Positions 1 to 10,056 of a DNA stretch of 64,000 nucleotides are shown here, piece after piece. The notes under the pieces are model-generated. The model searched no databases, was not told the DNA's origin, and worked only from the letters and a program-made list of their open reading frames with translations. Source of the stretch: DATJHM01 sp963777355. GTDB taxonomy: Bacteria; Chloroflexota; Ktedonobacteria; Ktedonobacterales; Ktedonobacteraceae. Location: the NCBI GenBank assembly GCA_963777355.1, contig CAVZQK010000080.1, positions 186,001 to 250,000 of the forward strand, given 5' to 3'. The translations under genes were made by a program, and so were the position numbers. Each line of letters opens with the position of its first letter. Position 1 is the stretch's first letter.

Positions 1-371
1 AATGTGGCATCTTTCGGCGGATTCACTACGTGGTCGGCGGTCAGTATATCTCCATTGGCGCTGATGAATGTGCCGCTGCCAGAAAATGTGAGCGTATAGG
101 CTTTTGTTGTATCCTGCGGAAAGGTGATGTCTCCATTGCTAAAATGAACGGTAAGATGACTGGTAAGAGAGGTATAGATCCGCACGACGGCTGGTCTGGC
201 AATATCGACGGCCAGTACTCCTGGATCACTCACGTTTCCACCTGGCTGACTCTGTGCATATGCTGGCAGGCTCGTAAGCAGAACCAATAGCAAGGCACAG
301 AAACTGCCGGAGAGCAGAAATCGCGGGAAGTGCCTGGGCGATCTTATCAATGGTAATACTGTCCGAAACAT
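1..371 (-). CDS. Secreted trypsin-like serine protease, N-terminal part (cut by window edge)
   Basis: About 123 codons read from an ATG at 371 down to the left edge, where the gene runs out of the window. The N-terminus has a basic stretch, a hydrophobic core (FCALLLVLLTSLPAYA) and a likely cleavage after AYA, so the product is probably exported. After it come VDIARPAVVRIYTS and GSGTFISANGDILTADHVV. The second is the start of the catalytic domain in S1C/HtrA-like proteases, and the His of TADHVV is the expected catalytic histidine. The usual residue before it is Ala or Asn; here it is Asp. The catalytic Asp and Ser lie outside the window. Whether a PDZ domain follows cannot be seen. A non-proteolytic homologue remains possible. 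Confidence 0.7.
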   Translation of the reverse strand, partial: MFRTVLPLIRSPRHFPRFLLSGSFCALLLVLLTSLPAYAQSQPGGNVSDPGVLAVDIARPAVVRIYTSLTSHLTVHFSNGDITFPQDTTKAYTLTFSGSGTFISANGDILTADHVVNPPKDAT

Positions 372-492
372 AGTGTAATATCCTATAAAGCTGCATAGCA
401 GAACTATTTTTTGCGGCTGAACCCTTATAGAGAACTACGTTCTTAATCGGGCGAAGTTGCACACGAAAACACAGCAAAACGGTTCCTTCAGC

Positions 493-1305
493 CTATTTTC
501 TGCCTACGTAGAGCAGATGATACGCTGCTCCATGAATCGTCTCATCCCTTGCCAGCCGATAATTTATCTCTACCCACGCTTCCCATTCCTCCCCTGTAAG
601 TAGATTGACCTCCTGCTCTACATCTGCCGTGATGCCCTCACAGCTAATCATGTCAATGTCGCTTAATCCTGCTGACCTCATCAGGGGCCGAATCTCTCTC
701 GGATGCGCAAAATAGGCGTCGATAAAACCGCCAATCTCTCTTTGCACAAGAACACCTGTGCGCACTACCTCTTCCAGCCGCTTCTGATCTTCCTTCAATT
801 GTTTCGGCATACGGCGTGCAATATCACGAAGTGCCGCATATCGTGTAATAAATGCACCAAACAGCAGTCCACCAGCTTTTAATATATCTCTGGCCTGGAT
901 GATGGCTTGTTGTCTCTGCTCTAACATAAGCAGATGATAAAGCGGCCCCATAAGCAGCACTGCATCAAATTCTTTCTCCTCTATTTGTGACAGGTCCAGT
1001 GCGTCTCCATGTATATATCTCCGAAGTGTCACTCCCTGCTCTACAGCTTTCTGCCGCGCAAAAACCAGGTTGCTCTCCGCAATATCCAGTAATGTTACCT
1101 CGTAACCTGCCTGGGCCAGAGCGAGCGCATAACGGCCTGGACCACCACCAATATCGAGAATACGCGCAGGTGCGGGAGGCAGATGCTCCCGCAACGTACG
1201 TAGTGTTATCGCAAACTCCATCCGATGCCGCTCTAAGCGCCTCCATTCACTCTTCGGCGACTCATCATAATACTGCTGGATACGCTCCTGTGATGCATAA
1301 TTCAA
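493..1305 (-). CDS. Class I SAM-dependent methyltransferase
   Basis: A 270-residue protein with a Rossmann-type SAM-binding core. Motif I is ILDIGGGPGRYALALA (about residues 50-65), followed by an acidic end of strand 2 (VTLLDIAE) and motif IV-like FDAVLLMGPLYHL. The middle matches the Methyltransf_11/25 type that methylates small molecules; the substrate cannot be told. The only near start is a TTG at 1305 with a poor Shine-Dalgarno, so the start is uncertain. It lies downstream of aspS on the same strand, but a block of short repeats separates the two, so cotranscription is doubtful. Confidence 0.8.
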   Translation of the reverse strand: MNYASQERIQQYYDESPKSEWRRLERHRMEFAITLRTLREHLPPAPARILDIGGGPGRYALALAQAGYEVTLLDIAESNLVFARQKAVEQGVTLRRYIHGDALDLSQIEEKEFDAVLLMGPLYHLLMLEQRQQAIIQARDILKAGGLLFGAFITRYAALRDIARRMPKQLKEDQKRLEEVVRTGVLVQREIGGFIDAYFAHPREIRPLMRSAGLSDIDMISCEGITADVEQEVNLLTGEEWEAWVEINYRLARDETIHGAAYHLLYVGRK

Positions 1306-1347
1306 GTTCTACATCGCTTTCTCTAAAATCTCTCTAACGCTTTCCCA

Positions 1348-1484
1348 GAAAACACCTCGTAGGGCAGATCGGCTTGACCGTCTCCTCTCCACCGAGAAAA
1401 GACCTCGTAGGATCGGCTTGCCTTCTCCTCTCCACCGAGAAAAGACCTCGTAGGGCAAATCGGCTTGGCCGTCTTCTCTCTCCC
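1348..1484. repeat. Three tandem copies of the short dispersed repeat
   Basis: Three imperfect units of about 43-48 bp follow each other at 1348-1393, 1394-1436 and 1437-1484. Each carries CCTCGTAGG, then ATCGGCTTG and a CT-rich CCGTCTCCTCTCCACC-like end. Related single copies occur at 11881-11929 and 60764-60792. The block lies between aspS and the methyltransferase gene. Confidence 0.8.
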
Positions 1485-1523
1485 AGCGTCTTCTCTCGCC
1501 ATCGGATAAACCGTATCAGGCTA

Positions 1524-2831
1524 CTAAGGCGCAAGACGCCCAATATTTCTCGGAAACGCTGTTGTTACTCTAATATTAGCCGCTCCAAGCAATTGCATCA
1601 ATAGCCGCTCCGAGCCAATTGCAAATCCCCCATGTGGAGGCATCCCATACTTGAATGCCTCCAGATAATGAACAAAGCTCTCCTGCGCAATGCCAGCCCG
1701 CTCAAGCGCTGCTATATATTCCTCATATCGATGGAGACGCTGACCACCCGTAACCAGTTCCGTCCCCCGAAACAGCAGATCAAACGAGTTTGAATAAGTT
1801 GGGCGTTCTGGATCTGGATAAGTATAAAATGGCCGTTTCTGCATTGGATAACCTGTCACGAAAAGAAAATCGCTGCCAAACTCCTGACTCGCCCACTCTC
1901 CCAACCAGCGCTCATCTTGCGGCGAGAGATCTGGCTCACCTCGCACATCCAGCCCATGACGTTGCAGTATCAGTTCCTGAGCTTCACTAAAATGCACATG
2001 CGGAATCTCTTTCGGTACCTCCGGCATCTTTACCTGAAGTAGCTCCAACTCGTCACTATACCGCGTCTGCAAATGCTTGAATATTGCCGCCAGCGTATTG
2101 CGCAATTGCTCCATAATCGTAAAGTGGTCTTTGATAAAACCCATCTCCGCATCCAGGCTCACATACTCATTGACATGGCGGGCTGTGTCATGTGGTTCAG
2201 CGCGAAAAACTGGCCCAACCTCAAAAACCCGCTCAAAAACACCGACCATAATCTGTTTATAGAGTTGTGGACTCTGCGCGAGATAGGCAGGACGTCCAAA
2301 GTAGTCTAGCCGAAACACGTTTGCTCCACTCTCCGTTGCCGCCGCCACAATCTTTGGTGTCTGAATCTCTGTAAAACCTTCTCCCTGTAAATGCTCACGA
2401 AAACCAGTCAGACAACCAGAGACAAGACGTAATGTCGCTCGACGTAACGGATGACGGTTCGTCACTACAGCCGTATCTAGTAGTGTATTTAAGCTCGCAT
2501 TTAGTTTCCGTTTATTCAACGTTACTGGCGGCTGGACTGTAATAGCAGAAATGATCTCCAACCGCAACTCATGAAGTTCTACTCCCCCTGGAGCTTGAGC
2601 TTCACGGACTACCAATCCTTCCAATGCGATACAGCTTTCAACACCAACCTGGTCATCAAGAATAGGTCGAATCTCTTCCTCTTGCTCCGCCACTGCTTGT
2701 AGCATGCCCCACCCATCGCGTACAACGAGAAACGTTATACTGCCCAGGCGTCGTATCGAATGTAGCCAACCCTCAATTCTGACCCGCTCACCGACATGGC
2801 TTGCTACTGCCGTTGTCCTTAACCGTTCCAT
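1524..2831 (-). CDS. aspS: Aspartyl-tRNA synthetase, archaeal type, probably non-discriminating
   Basis: Cytoplasmic class IIb aminoacyl-tRNA synthetase of about 435 residues, the size of the compact archaeal/AspRS2 type rather than the 590-residue bacterial form. The N-terminal OB-fold anticodon domain starts GWLHSIRRLG. Class II motif 2 is FRAEPHDTARHVNEY, and motif 3 is GGFAIGSERLLMQLLG near the C-terminus. His24 and Pro81 (APGGVE) occupy the positions that, in studied archaeal-type enzymes, are Trp/Lys in Asp-only enzymes and His/Pro in enzymes that also charge tRNA-Asn. This one may therefore make Asp-tRNA-Asn for GatCAB. The ATG at 2831 is chosen because AGGAG lies 7 bases upstream; a TTG two codons earlier is too close to it. 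A T-box leader precedes the gene. Confidence 0.92.
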   Translation of the reverse strand: MERLRTTAVASHVGERVRIEGWLHSIRRLGSITFLVVRDGWGMLQAVAEQEEEIRPILDDQVGVESCIALEGLVVREAQAPGGVELHELRLEIISAITVQPPVTLNKRKLNASLNTLLDTAVVTNRHPLRRATLRLVSGCLTGFREHLQGEGFTEIQTPKIVAAATESGANVFRLDYFGRPAYLAQSPQLYKQIMVGVFERVFEVGPVFRAEPHDTARHVNEYVSLDAEMGFIKDHFTIMEQLRNTLAAIFKHLQTRYSDELELLQVKMPEVPKEIPHVHFSEAQELILQRHGLDVRGEPDLSPQDERWLGEWASQEFGSDFLFVTGYPMQKRPFYTYPDPERPTYSNSFDLLFRGTELVTGGQRLHRYEEYIAALERAGIAQESFVHYLEAFKYGMPPHGGFAIGSERLLMQLLGAANIRVTTAFPRNIGRLAP

Positions 2832-2869
2832 ACTCAAACTCCTGTCTACAGGTTATACAGATGACCTGT

Positions 2870-3244
2870 ACTACTTTTCGTTTTCATACTCTCAAAGCCC
2901 AATAAAAAACCCCCATCCTCTCACATTAGGAGGACGAGGGCGCTTATTGCGCAACCATCGTGGTACCACCACCATTCATCTTTATTTCCATCTATACTAC
3001 CGATAAAAATAAAGATCTTAGCTGATTCCGCTCGTGTCTCAATAACAGCTACACGAGAAGATCAAAGCACTCTAACGCGTGCAAATCGAGGATCAGCTAC
3101 AACAGCGATAAAGCCGGTTCACTGTCTGGCTCACGAGTGTCATTAAGAAGAAGTCATGTCGCAATGCTTTCAGCTAAAACACTGCTCTCTAAAGACCGAC
3201 AAACCATCTTAATCTGTCTCGTTCACAGCCCCATTTTCTATTGT
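2870..3244 (-). promoter_or_regulatory. T-box riboswitch leader of aspS
   Basis: On the minus strand the leader carries the T-box core GGTGGTACCACG (complement of about 2959-2970). This sits directly after a perfect 10-bp stem III (2978-2987 with 3007-3016) and before an intrinsic terminator. Upstream is a larger folded arm closed by a perfect 8-bp stem (3019-3026 with 3092-3099) that contains CTCGTGT/ACACGAG. The specifier codon could not be assigned by eye; Asp or Asn would be expected from the gene. Uncharged tRNA should favour the antiterminator and so raise synthetase expression. The 5' limit is taken from the predicted promoter. Confidence 0.85.
2903..2942 (-). terminator. T-box-controlled intrinsic terminator upstream of aspS
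   Basis: The RNA reads CCCTCGTCCTC, a short loop, then GAGGATGGGGG and a run of six U. All eleven stem positions pair, counting G-U pairs. It follows the T-box core immediately, as the alternative to the antiterminator. Confidence 0.85.
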
Positions 3245-3250
3245 TATTTT

Positions 3251-3279
3251 ACTGTAACATGGAAGCTAGGAGAAGTCAA
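3251..3279 (-). promoter_or_regulatory. Sigma-70-type promoter for the aspS leader
   Basis: Minus strand TTGACT, 17 bases, TACAGT. It would start the T-box leader near 3244, about 410 bases before the aspS start codon. Predicted from consensus and position only. Confidence 0.55.
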
Positions 3280-3402
3280 TCCTTCCACTTCCACAAATTT
3301 CATCCAAAATTCTTGCCGCTTTTTCTGAAATGACAGGTATTAAATAAGTGAAGGCGGAAAAAACTCTTTCCCCTATTCTATAGAAAAGAAAGCGAAAAAG
3401 TT

Positions 3403-4023
3403 ATGACCACACATACCTGTAATAATTATGCAAAACACGAAAAAATTTCTCAGACCTGGCTCACTCTGACTGACCTGGGAGCACTCTTCGGGAAGACCCC
3501 CAGAGAGATGAGTTTCTATCTCGAAGAAGTAGGATTGCGCACTTTCGATCCCTATTACCATCAACATCTGCCCACCGCGCTTGCTCAATCTCAAGAATTC
3601 TGTATCTCCGCTAGCTCACACCGCAAAACTCTTTTCTATCTCTGGCATAAAGAGAAGCTAAGCAGGTTCTTACAAGAAACTCTCTCTCTCCCACTGCTTA
3701 AAGAGGCCGATTTTCAGGCCCGTAATCTGGCTCTGCAATTTCTGCGCTATTGCAAAAAACAGAGCTATATCTATCACGCTCCATTCGATCCCTTGTATGA
3801 TGTCCTTTTTGCTCCCAATATGCCGACAATTCTGGCTTGGTATCTTATCGAGGAAAGAAAAAAATCAGAGGTTTTTGTCCCTAACTCTCGTGATCTGCTT
3901 ACAATAATAGACGCTTGTTATTTTCATCTTATCAACAATGAACTGGAGCGCCTGAATAGCGAAATACACCTGGATGTCTATAACTATACTGTTCGTGCCA
4001 GAAGCCCCGCCTTTGTCCCTTGA
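3403..4023 (+). CDS. Hypothetical protein, 206 aa
   Basis: Not recognised. The N-terminal third contains LTDLGALFGKTPREMSFYLEEVGLRT, which looks like a small helix-turn-helix or winged-helix segment of the kind found in phage-type regulators. The rest is helical and rich in aromatic residues and Cys-Lys pairs, with no signal peptide or membrane segment. There is no clear Shine-Dalgarno before the ATG, only purine-rich GAAAAGAAAGCGAAAAAG. It converges on the BACON gene with a 36-bp gap. That it is a real gene rests on an uninterrupted 206-codon frame in a region with no competing frame. Confidence 0.55.
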   Translation: MTTHTCNNYAKHEKISQTWLTLTDLGALFGKTPREMSFYLEEVGLRTFDPYYHQHLPTALAQSQEFCISASSHRKTLFYLWHKEKLSRFLQETLSLPLLKEADFQARNLALQFLRYCKKQSYIYHAPFDPLYDVLFAPNMPTILAWYLIEERKKSEVFVPNSRDLLTIIDACYFHLINNELERLNSEIHLDVYNYTVRARSPAFVP

Positions 4024-4059
4024 TCTTATAGGGGGCGCTTGCCTCGCTTGGGAGGATCG

Positions 4060-7000
4060 CTATCTCGTGTGTACAGGCGGTGTGACTGTAACAGTTGGCT
4101 CAGGTGTTGTTGTAGGAATAGGCGGTGTGACTGTAACAGTTGGCTCAGGCGTTGTTGTAGGAACGGGAGATGGCGTAGGATCAGGTATAGGTGTAGGATC
4201 GGGGGTGGGTGAGGGTTGCGGTGTAGGATCGGGTTTGGGAGTGGGTTGCGGCGTAGGATCAGGTTTGGGAGTGGGTCGAGGTGTGGGATCAGGTGTAGGA
4301 GTTGGTGAGGGTTGAGGGACAGGTGTCGGCGTCGGCTGTGGAGTCGGTGTTGGGGTGGGTTGCGGTGTCGGTGTTGGGGTCGGCTGGGGCGTCGGCGTTG
4401 GCGTCGCCCCAGGACCAGGATTGATGGTAACGGTTACTGTGATTGTAATTGGAGAACCAACTGATGGGGTAACCGCTACTGTTGCTGTATAACTACCAGG
4501 TGAAAGGCCTGTAATTGTGACTGGTAATGAGAGTGATGAGCTGGCTTGAGACACATCACTACCACTACCCGGCGTCGCACTTAACCAGGACTGCGAGGGC
4601 TTGCTTGCACTCCAGTTTAGTGTGTTACCACCTGTGTTGTTCAATAAAATAATCTGTGCTTGCGGATTCGCTCCCCCCTGGTTGGCGCTATAAGTGACTG
4701 TGTTGGCACTCACTTGTAAGGCTGGTGCCGCTACATTAACGGTGACGGGGATTGTGATTGGACTTCCTGCTGTTACATTCCCTGTGCTCGGATCGGTGGC
4801 TGTGATTGTTACATTCGTTGTGTAGCTTTTACCTCCCACTACGCCTGTCGCATTCATTGTCAATGTCAGCGTGGCACTCGCTCCACCAGCTACGCTCCCT
4901 GCTGATGACGATAAACTAATCCAGGCTGGGGCTGTATTAGATAAGGTGGCACTCCAATTTAGTCCCGTCCCACCGCTATTGCTTAGCGCAATCGCTTGCG
5001 TCGTTGTGCCTGTTGTTACATTCGCTGAAATGGATGTTGGACTGGCACCAATACTGGCCGGATTCGTGACTGTCAATGTAACGTTGATTGTTTGTGGACT
5101 GTTTGTAATTGCTGCTGTACCCGCTGTGCCCGCTAACGCGATTGTCGCTGTGTAGGTCCCCACTGCCAATTTGGCTGCTATTACGTTCATTGTGAATGAG
5201 GCGGCTTTACTAGCGTTCGCCTGCCCCGTTGCAGGCCCTACTGCAAGCCACCCTGCTCCAGATGCCAGGGTTACTGTTGGGCTGACTGTCACGTTGCTAC
5301 CGCAATTCCCACTTACTCCAACGCTGAATGTTTGGGCCGCTGGATTGCTCCCTGCTGTAGCTGTGAAGGTTGCATTCTGTACCGAGGGGGTCAATAGGTT
5401 GCATGTTGCCTGGATGTTTAATGTCACGCTAACTGTCTGGGCTGCTCCAATAGGCGCATTTGTCACACTGTCTGTGGGCGTGATTGTGATTGTGCCTGTG
5501 TAGTTTCCTGCTGCTAGTGTCCCAGGTGTGACGTTGACTCCCAGCGTTGCACTATTGCCGCTGGTTGTCTGACCCGAAGCACTCGAAACTGCAAGCCATT
5601 GACCACTCTGCGTGGCCGCACTGTCCGTCCAGTTCACCGGGTGCGCACAAGTGCCATTAGCAACTATCGCTATTGTCTGGTTCCCTGGATTTTGTGTCTG
5701 TCCTGCTGTCGCGTTGAATGTGAGTGCATTCGGTGTTGTTGTGACACTGCATTGTGTTGTGACGGTGAGCGTGACTGGTATGTTTTGTGGACTGCTGGCT
5801 GCTGTGTTACCTGCACTGTCCGTTCCGCTGATTGAGATTGTTCCGGTATAGTTGCCTGGTGTCAGACTCGAAAGTAGCTGCGGATTAATGTTGACTACAT
5901 CAGATTGACCCGCTGGGATGGTTCCCGATGACGGTTGCACGTTGAGCCAGTTTCCACCAACTCCTGTGCTTGCGTTCGCACTCCAATTTAACGCCGCTCC
6001 ACCGCTATTAGAAATTGTTATTGCCTGCGACGTGGGGTTACCCTGACCAACCGCCCCAGTAAATGTCAGGCTGGACGGCGCTGTACTGATAACGGGAACT
6101 GCTGGATTGCTTAAACTTAATGTGACTGCGACTGTCTGTGTACTTTTTGGTGAACTGATGGTTACTGTTCCATGATAGGTGTTTGCGATGAGTCCCGCTG
6201 TAGTAATACTTATCATTGGGCTGGCTGGCGTATTTCCGTTTGCGCTGCTCACCAGGAGCCAGCTATCGCTGCTGGTCGCGCTCCAATTTACTGGTGTACT
6301 ACAGTTTTGTGATACTCCGATGCCTATCGCTTTTGCTCCGGGATTCCCCCGCCCGGCGGTTGCTGCAAACGATAGTATTGCTGGCGTTACTTGTAGTGAA
6401 CACTGAGGCGTGATTGTTACGCTAACATAAACACTTTGTGTGCTTACCTGCGTCGCATTGCTTCCACTTATGGTAAAGCTTAATGTGGCTTCATAGGTCC
6501 CAGGCAAAAGTGTTTTGTTATCAACTCCTACTGCGATCTGCTGACTGCTTCCTCCATCCACTGTTGCTACATTCGGCGCGAGGGTGAGCCAGGGTACATT
6601 GGTCGTCGCTTGATAGTACAGCGGTGCCGCTCCCGGATTACTCACTGTGAGTTTCTGGGCTGTAGGTGCAGGACCTCCATCTACTCCTGTGAAGGTGAGT
6701 AGGGCTGGCGTGATCTGAAGCGCTGGTGCCGGATTGGGCTGGAAGGCTGTGACTTGCATTTTTATCGGCAGTTTTATAATTCCTGCACTGGAACTAAAGA
6801 CGATGGTGTCGCTATATTTCCCTGGTTTGAGCTTGGATCGGTCCACTGCGATCTTCACCTGCATGCCACTGTTCCCACTGGATGAAAATATGCCTTTGCT
6901 GGGCGATGTTTGTAGCCACGATTGATTGCCGATTGCCTGCCAGCTGATCTGACCACCACCGGTGTTGATCAGGGTCACTGTGCGTGTGTCTGTCGTGGCG

Positions 7001-7959
7001 GGATCTCCACTCCCCAGGTCTAGTATGTCCGTTGAGAGCCGCAGATGAGGCGGACGTAAAGAAATACCTTTTGCATTAATCATGATTGGATAGGTGACTG
7101 GCTTGTGCGTTAGCGCATCTTCAGCTACGATTGTATGCTGCCCATCTCCCCAGTTGTTGTCAATGATTACTGTGTCTGTAAAATAACCATGCGTGTTGGC
7201 TTGCGCAGCCATTAATCCAGATGTATCAAGCAAGGCAATAGTATTGTCTCGGAAAAGTCCTACTTTGCCACGCGGCGTGAAGTTTGATCCCTAAATCGTA
7301 ATTGTATCACCTATGGTCGCTATCTCTGGTGTGATTTGCAAGGATGGCTTGGTGATTTGAGCCGATACTTTCGGCGCTCTTCCTATGGTGACGAAAATAC
7401 CAATAAGACCACTCAATATGAGGGCCACTATGATAGCAAGACTGGTCCACATTGCTAGCGAAAAATTGAAGCGTTTCTTTTTCCGCTTTTTCTTGACTAT
7501 TACTGTGCCCGTCGGCGTCGGACGCGGCGGGATATTCGTTATCGCTGGCCTCGGCTGGGACTGCTCGACCTCTTTCTGCCACGTGAGGGGCTGGTCTTTT
7601 TCTTTCTCTAAGACGCTTCCTGTGCTTTTAAACCGATAGTTGAGATGCCGAGACAATTCTTTTACATTACTGCTATATCCCCGCTGACTACTTGGCATAA
7701 GCAGCGCTGTCGCTTCCTCATCATTGTAATCTGGCACAAAGTGTCCCGGTATCGCCTGCATCGCTGCTGTATTTTCTACTAGCTTTGCGGTGATGATACG
7801 CTTTCTTTTCTCTGTAACTATGGTATCTTCGTCTAGCTGCGAATCGTCTGCATATATATTTTCTTGCTCCGAAGGCGTAAGCGAATTACCACAGTCTGTA
7901 CAGTAATGGGCGTCCTCTGGCAACTCTTTTTCACAATTCGGGCAATGTATTATGTTCAT
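4060..7959 (-). pseudogene. Zinc-ribbon, membrane-anchored multi-BACON surface protein, interrupted by an in-frame TAG
   Basis: One reading frame of 1299 codons, split only by a TAG at 7291-7293. N-terminal part: a zinc ribbon (CPNCEKELPEDAHYCTDCG), a charged linker, a KKKRKKKR stop-transfer signal and one membrane helix (about residues 172-195). Then comes an IPT/TIG-like segment ending GDTITI, where the stop falls. The frame continues at once with GSNFTPRGKVGLFRDN, the natural continuation of that domain. After it come about eight BACON-like Ig-fold repeats of 90-110 residues (patterns ITISNSGG, LNWSA, WL), and a Pro/Thr-rich tail of about 110 residues. Such proteins probably display adhesive or carbohydrate-interacting domains outside the cell. 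Either the stop is a C-to-A change in a TCG serine codon or sequence error, or two shorter products are made. Confidence 0.8.
4072..4415. repeat. Low-complexity tract encoding the Pro/Thr/Asp-rich tail
   Basis: Short tandem units such as GGTGTAGGATCGGG and GGTGTCGGTGTTGGGG encode PTPTPQ and PDPTPQ repeats on the minus strand. A longer direct repeat of about 57 bp near 4078-4160 encodes the doubled TTTPEPTVTVTPP. Tracts like this change length by slippage and misassemble easily. Confidence 0.8.
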
Positions 7960-8007
7960 TTCTGGCTTCCCCCTTGCCGCATAATACGCTTGATCCCCCC
8001 TGTTTTT

Positions 8008-8036
8008 AGTGTAAGAGAGAAGTGGTTTAGTGTCAA
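8008..8036 (-). promoter_or_regulatory. Promoter of the zinc-ribbon/BACON gene
   Basis: Minus strand TTGACA, exactly 17 bases, TACACT, about 45 bases upstream of the ATG at 7959. The gene also has a good ribosome-binding site (AAGGGGGAAG). Confidence 0.7.
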
Positions 8037-8265
8037 CTCAATAGTGAGGTAAATAATACTCGATAATTCATTTCTTATTAAGAGTAGAATAAATATGTTG
8101 ACCTTAAAGCTCTCCGGAATTCTCTGGCTCATTTTGCTTATAGTGACCAACATCAGTATACATGACGCTTCTTTTAAATCCTGTGAAATAGCTCACAATT
8201 CTCATGATTTTGACCTGTTTTACGAAAAAATCATCACTTCGCGCCCTTTCTGAATCCTCCCCTGA

Positions 8266-8300
8266 AGAGGCTGAGCGATCTCTTTCTTTGTTCAGCCTCT
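8266..8300 (-). terminator. Possible terminator after the ThDP-enzyme gene
   Basis: Perfect 9-bp arms AGAGGCTGA / TCAGCCTCT with a 17-base loop, 32 bp past the stop codon. There is no clear U-run in the minus direction, so termination is only a guess. Confidence 0.4.
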
Positions 8301-8331
8301 CTCCCCTTCACTCTGCTTACTTTTAATACGT

Positions 8332-9979
8332 TTAAACAGCTACATTTGTTGATCGCCCATAGGGTTTTTCTGGATCTATTAGCACATTTACACACGCTGG
8401 CAATCCCGAAGCAAAAGCTCGTTCAATTGCTGGCCGAATCTCTTCAGGATGTTCAACTAGTTCTCCGTATCCACCCAGTGCCTCGACCATTTTGTCGTAA
8501 CGTATTCCGGGACTCAGTTCGGCGGCGGTGGTATGTCCCACTATGGCTTTTTGGGGATGTTTGATCTGTCCCCATGCTCCGTCATTTCCGATGATTGATA
8601 CTATTGGTAGTTTCTGTCTCACCATGCTCTCGAATTCCATCCCGTTCAGACCAAATGCTCCATCACCATGAAGAATCAGGACTTTTTTTCCGGGTCTCGC
8701 AATCTGAGCCGCCATTGCAAATCCGGTCCCTGTCCCAAGACAACCCATCGGCCCCGGATCAAGCCAGTAACCTGGCTTTGCTACGTTTATTACCCGTCCA
8801 CCATAACTGACGATGTCTCCACCATCTCCCACTACTGTTGTCTCTTCATCAATGAAATCTCGAATCTCTCGGCAGAGACGCATTGGATGGATCGGGCTTG
8901 CATCAGAATTTCAGTAATGCCTGGTCTCGCTCTTGGATTTTCTGCTCTTCTTGCCGAATGTGCGCTAACCATTCTCCACTTTTTCCCCGACCACTTGCCT
9001 CACAAAGCTGTTGTATATTTAGTCTGACATCACCTACTAGTCCTACTGAGGCCCCACGGTTGACTCCAATATCTTCGCTCAATAAATCTAACCAGATAAT
9101 ATTTGCATCTGCTGGAATGAGAGGCGGTTGACCATGATTTAAGCGAAAATCCAGCCGCGTTCCAATCAGCAAGAGTGTATCCGCTCCTTCTAAGGCTTTA
9201 CGCCTTGCTCCGCTGAAGAAAAGAGGATGGGTCGGTGGCAGACAACCTCGCCCTGCCCCATTTAAGAAAACTGGTGCCTGTATCTGCTCTGCCAGGTGAC
9301 GCAATTCTTCCGCTGCATCACTCCACCATGTCGCGGTTCCTGCCATGATTACGGGCCGTTGCGCCTTCGCCAACAGCTCCGCCGCTCGTGCTACTTCTGC
9401 GGGATCAGCCGCTGTCCGTCCTCCTGCACGATAATTGCCTGGTTCACCCGGATCAAAAAGTGTCTCGGTGTCGGCAAAGCTATTCAAAATATCCATTGGC
9501 ATCTCTAAAAAGACTGGCCCTGGTCTGCCACTGAGCATCTGCCGAAAGGCCGCTGCTGTATATTCACCTAATCTTCCAGTCTCATATACTGTCCTCGCCC
9601 ATTTTGTAATTGGACTGAGCAGGTTGATCTGGTTCATCTCCTGCAATGCCCCACGATCCCACAATCCTAATGGCGCAGCACCACCAATGACGAGAACTGG
9701 ACTATTCGCTAGATATGCGTTTGCTACCCCGGTTACTCCATCAGTTACTCCAGGCCCTGCCGTCAATAGTGCTACACCCGGCCTGCGTGTGCATTTCGCC
9801 CACCCCTCGGCTGCATGGACCGCTGCCTGCTCATGACGCGTGTCAACTACGCGAATTCCCTCGCGCAGACATCCATCATAAATGCCGGCAATATGTCCAC
9901 CGCTCAATGTAAAAACTACCTCTACCCCCTCGCGCTTCAGCATCTTTGCTACCAGCCAGCCGCCATGAATTAAGCCCAT
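8332..9979 (-). pseudogene. ThDP-dependent enzyme of the acetolactate synthase / 2-hydroxyacyl-CoA lyase superfamily, frameshifted
   Basis: Two frames together give a full enzyme of about 548 residues. The N-terminal half has the catalytic glutamate motif RHEQAAVHAAEG and the GPGVTDGVTGVANAYLANSP segment. The C-terminal half has GPMGCLGTGTGFAMA and the ThDP/Mg site GDGAFGLNGMEFESM...GNDGAW. They meet at 8903-8911: the first frame ends LLKF-stop, while one base further on the second frame reads DASPIHPMRLCREI, the usual linker into the PP domain. Removing one base restores the gene. The substrate cannot be told; acetolactate synthase, oxalyl-CoA decarboxylase and 2-hydroxyacyl-CoA lyase share these motifs. 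The TTC-TGA junction does not resemble a good programmed frameshift site. Confidence 0.8.
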
Positions 9980-10056
9980 AAGTTTGCCCCTTTCTCCTTT
10001 GATAGAGACGCTTCGATAAAACCAAATGTTTTCATTATCAGGACGTTTTTCTCTTC

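Larger units (their letters stand above)
7960..8331. other. Gene-free interval upstream of the zinc-ribbon/BACON gene
   Basis: AT-rich gap. It holds a consensus minus-strand promoter near 8008-8036 and, close to its right end, an inverted repeat that may end the ThDP-enzyme transcript. No credible coding frame was seen. Confidence 0.6.

Noticed and set aside
4871..6413. Several plus-strand frames rich in Val/Ala inside the BACON gene
   Set aside because: They mirror the repeated Thr/Ser/Asn-rich minus-strand domains and have no signals of their own.
7291..7293. TAG as pyrrolysine or programmed readthrough
   Set aside because: No reason from the family, no enhancer-like structure noted, and no pyrrolysine genes in view; mutation or error is simpler.
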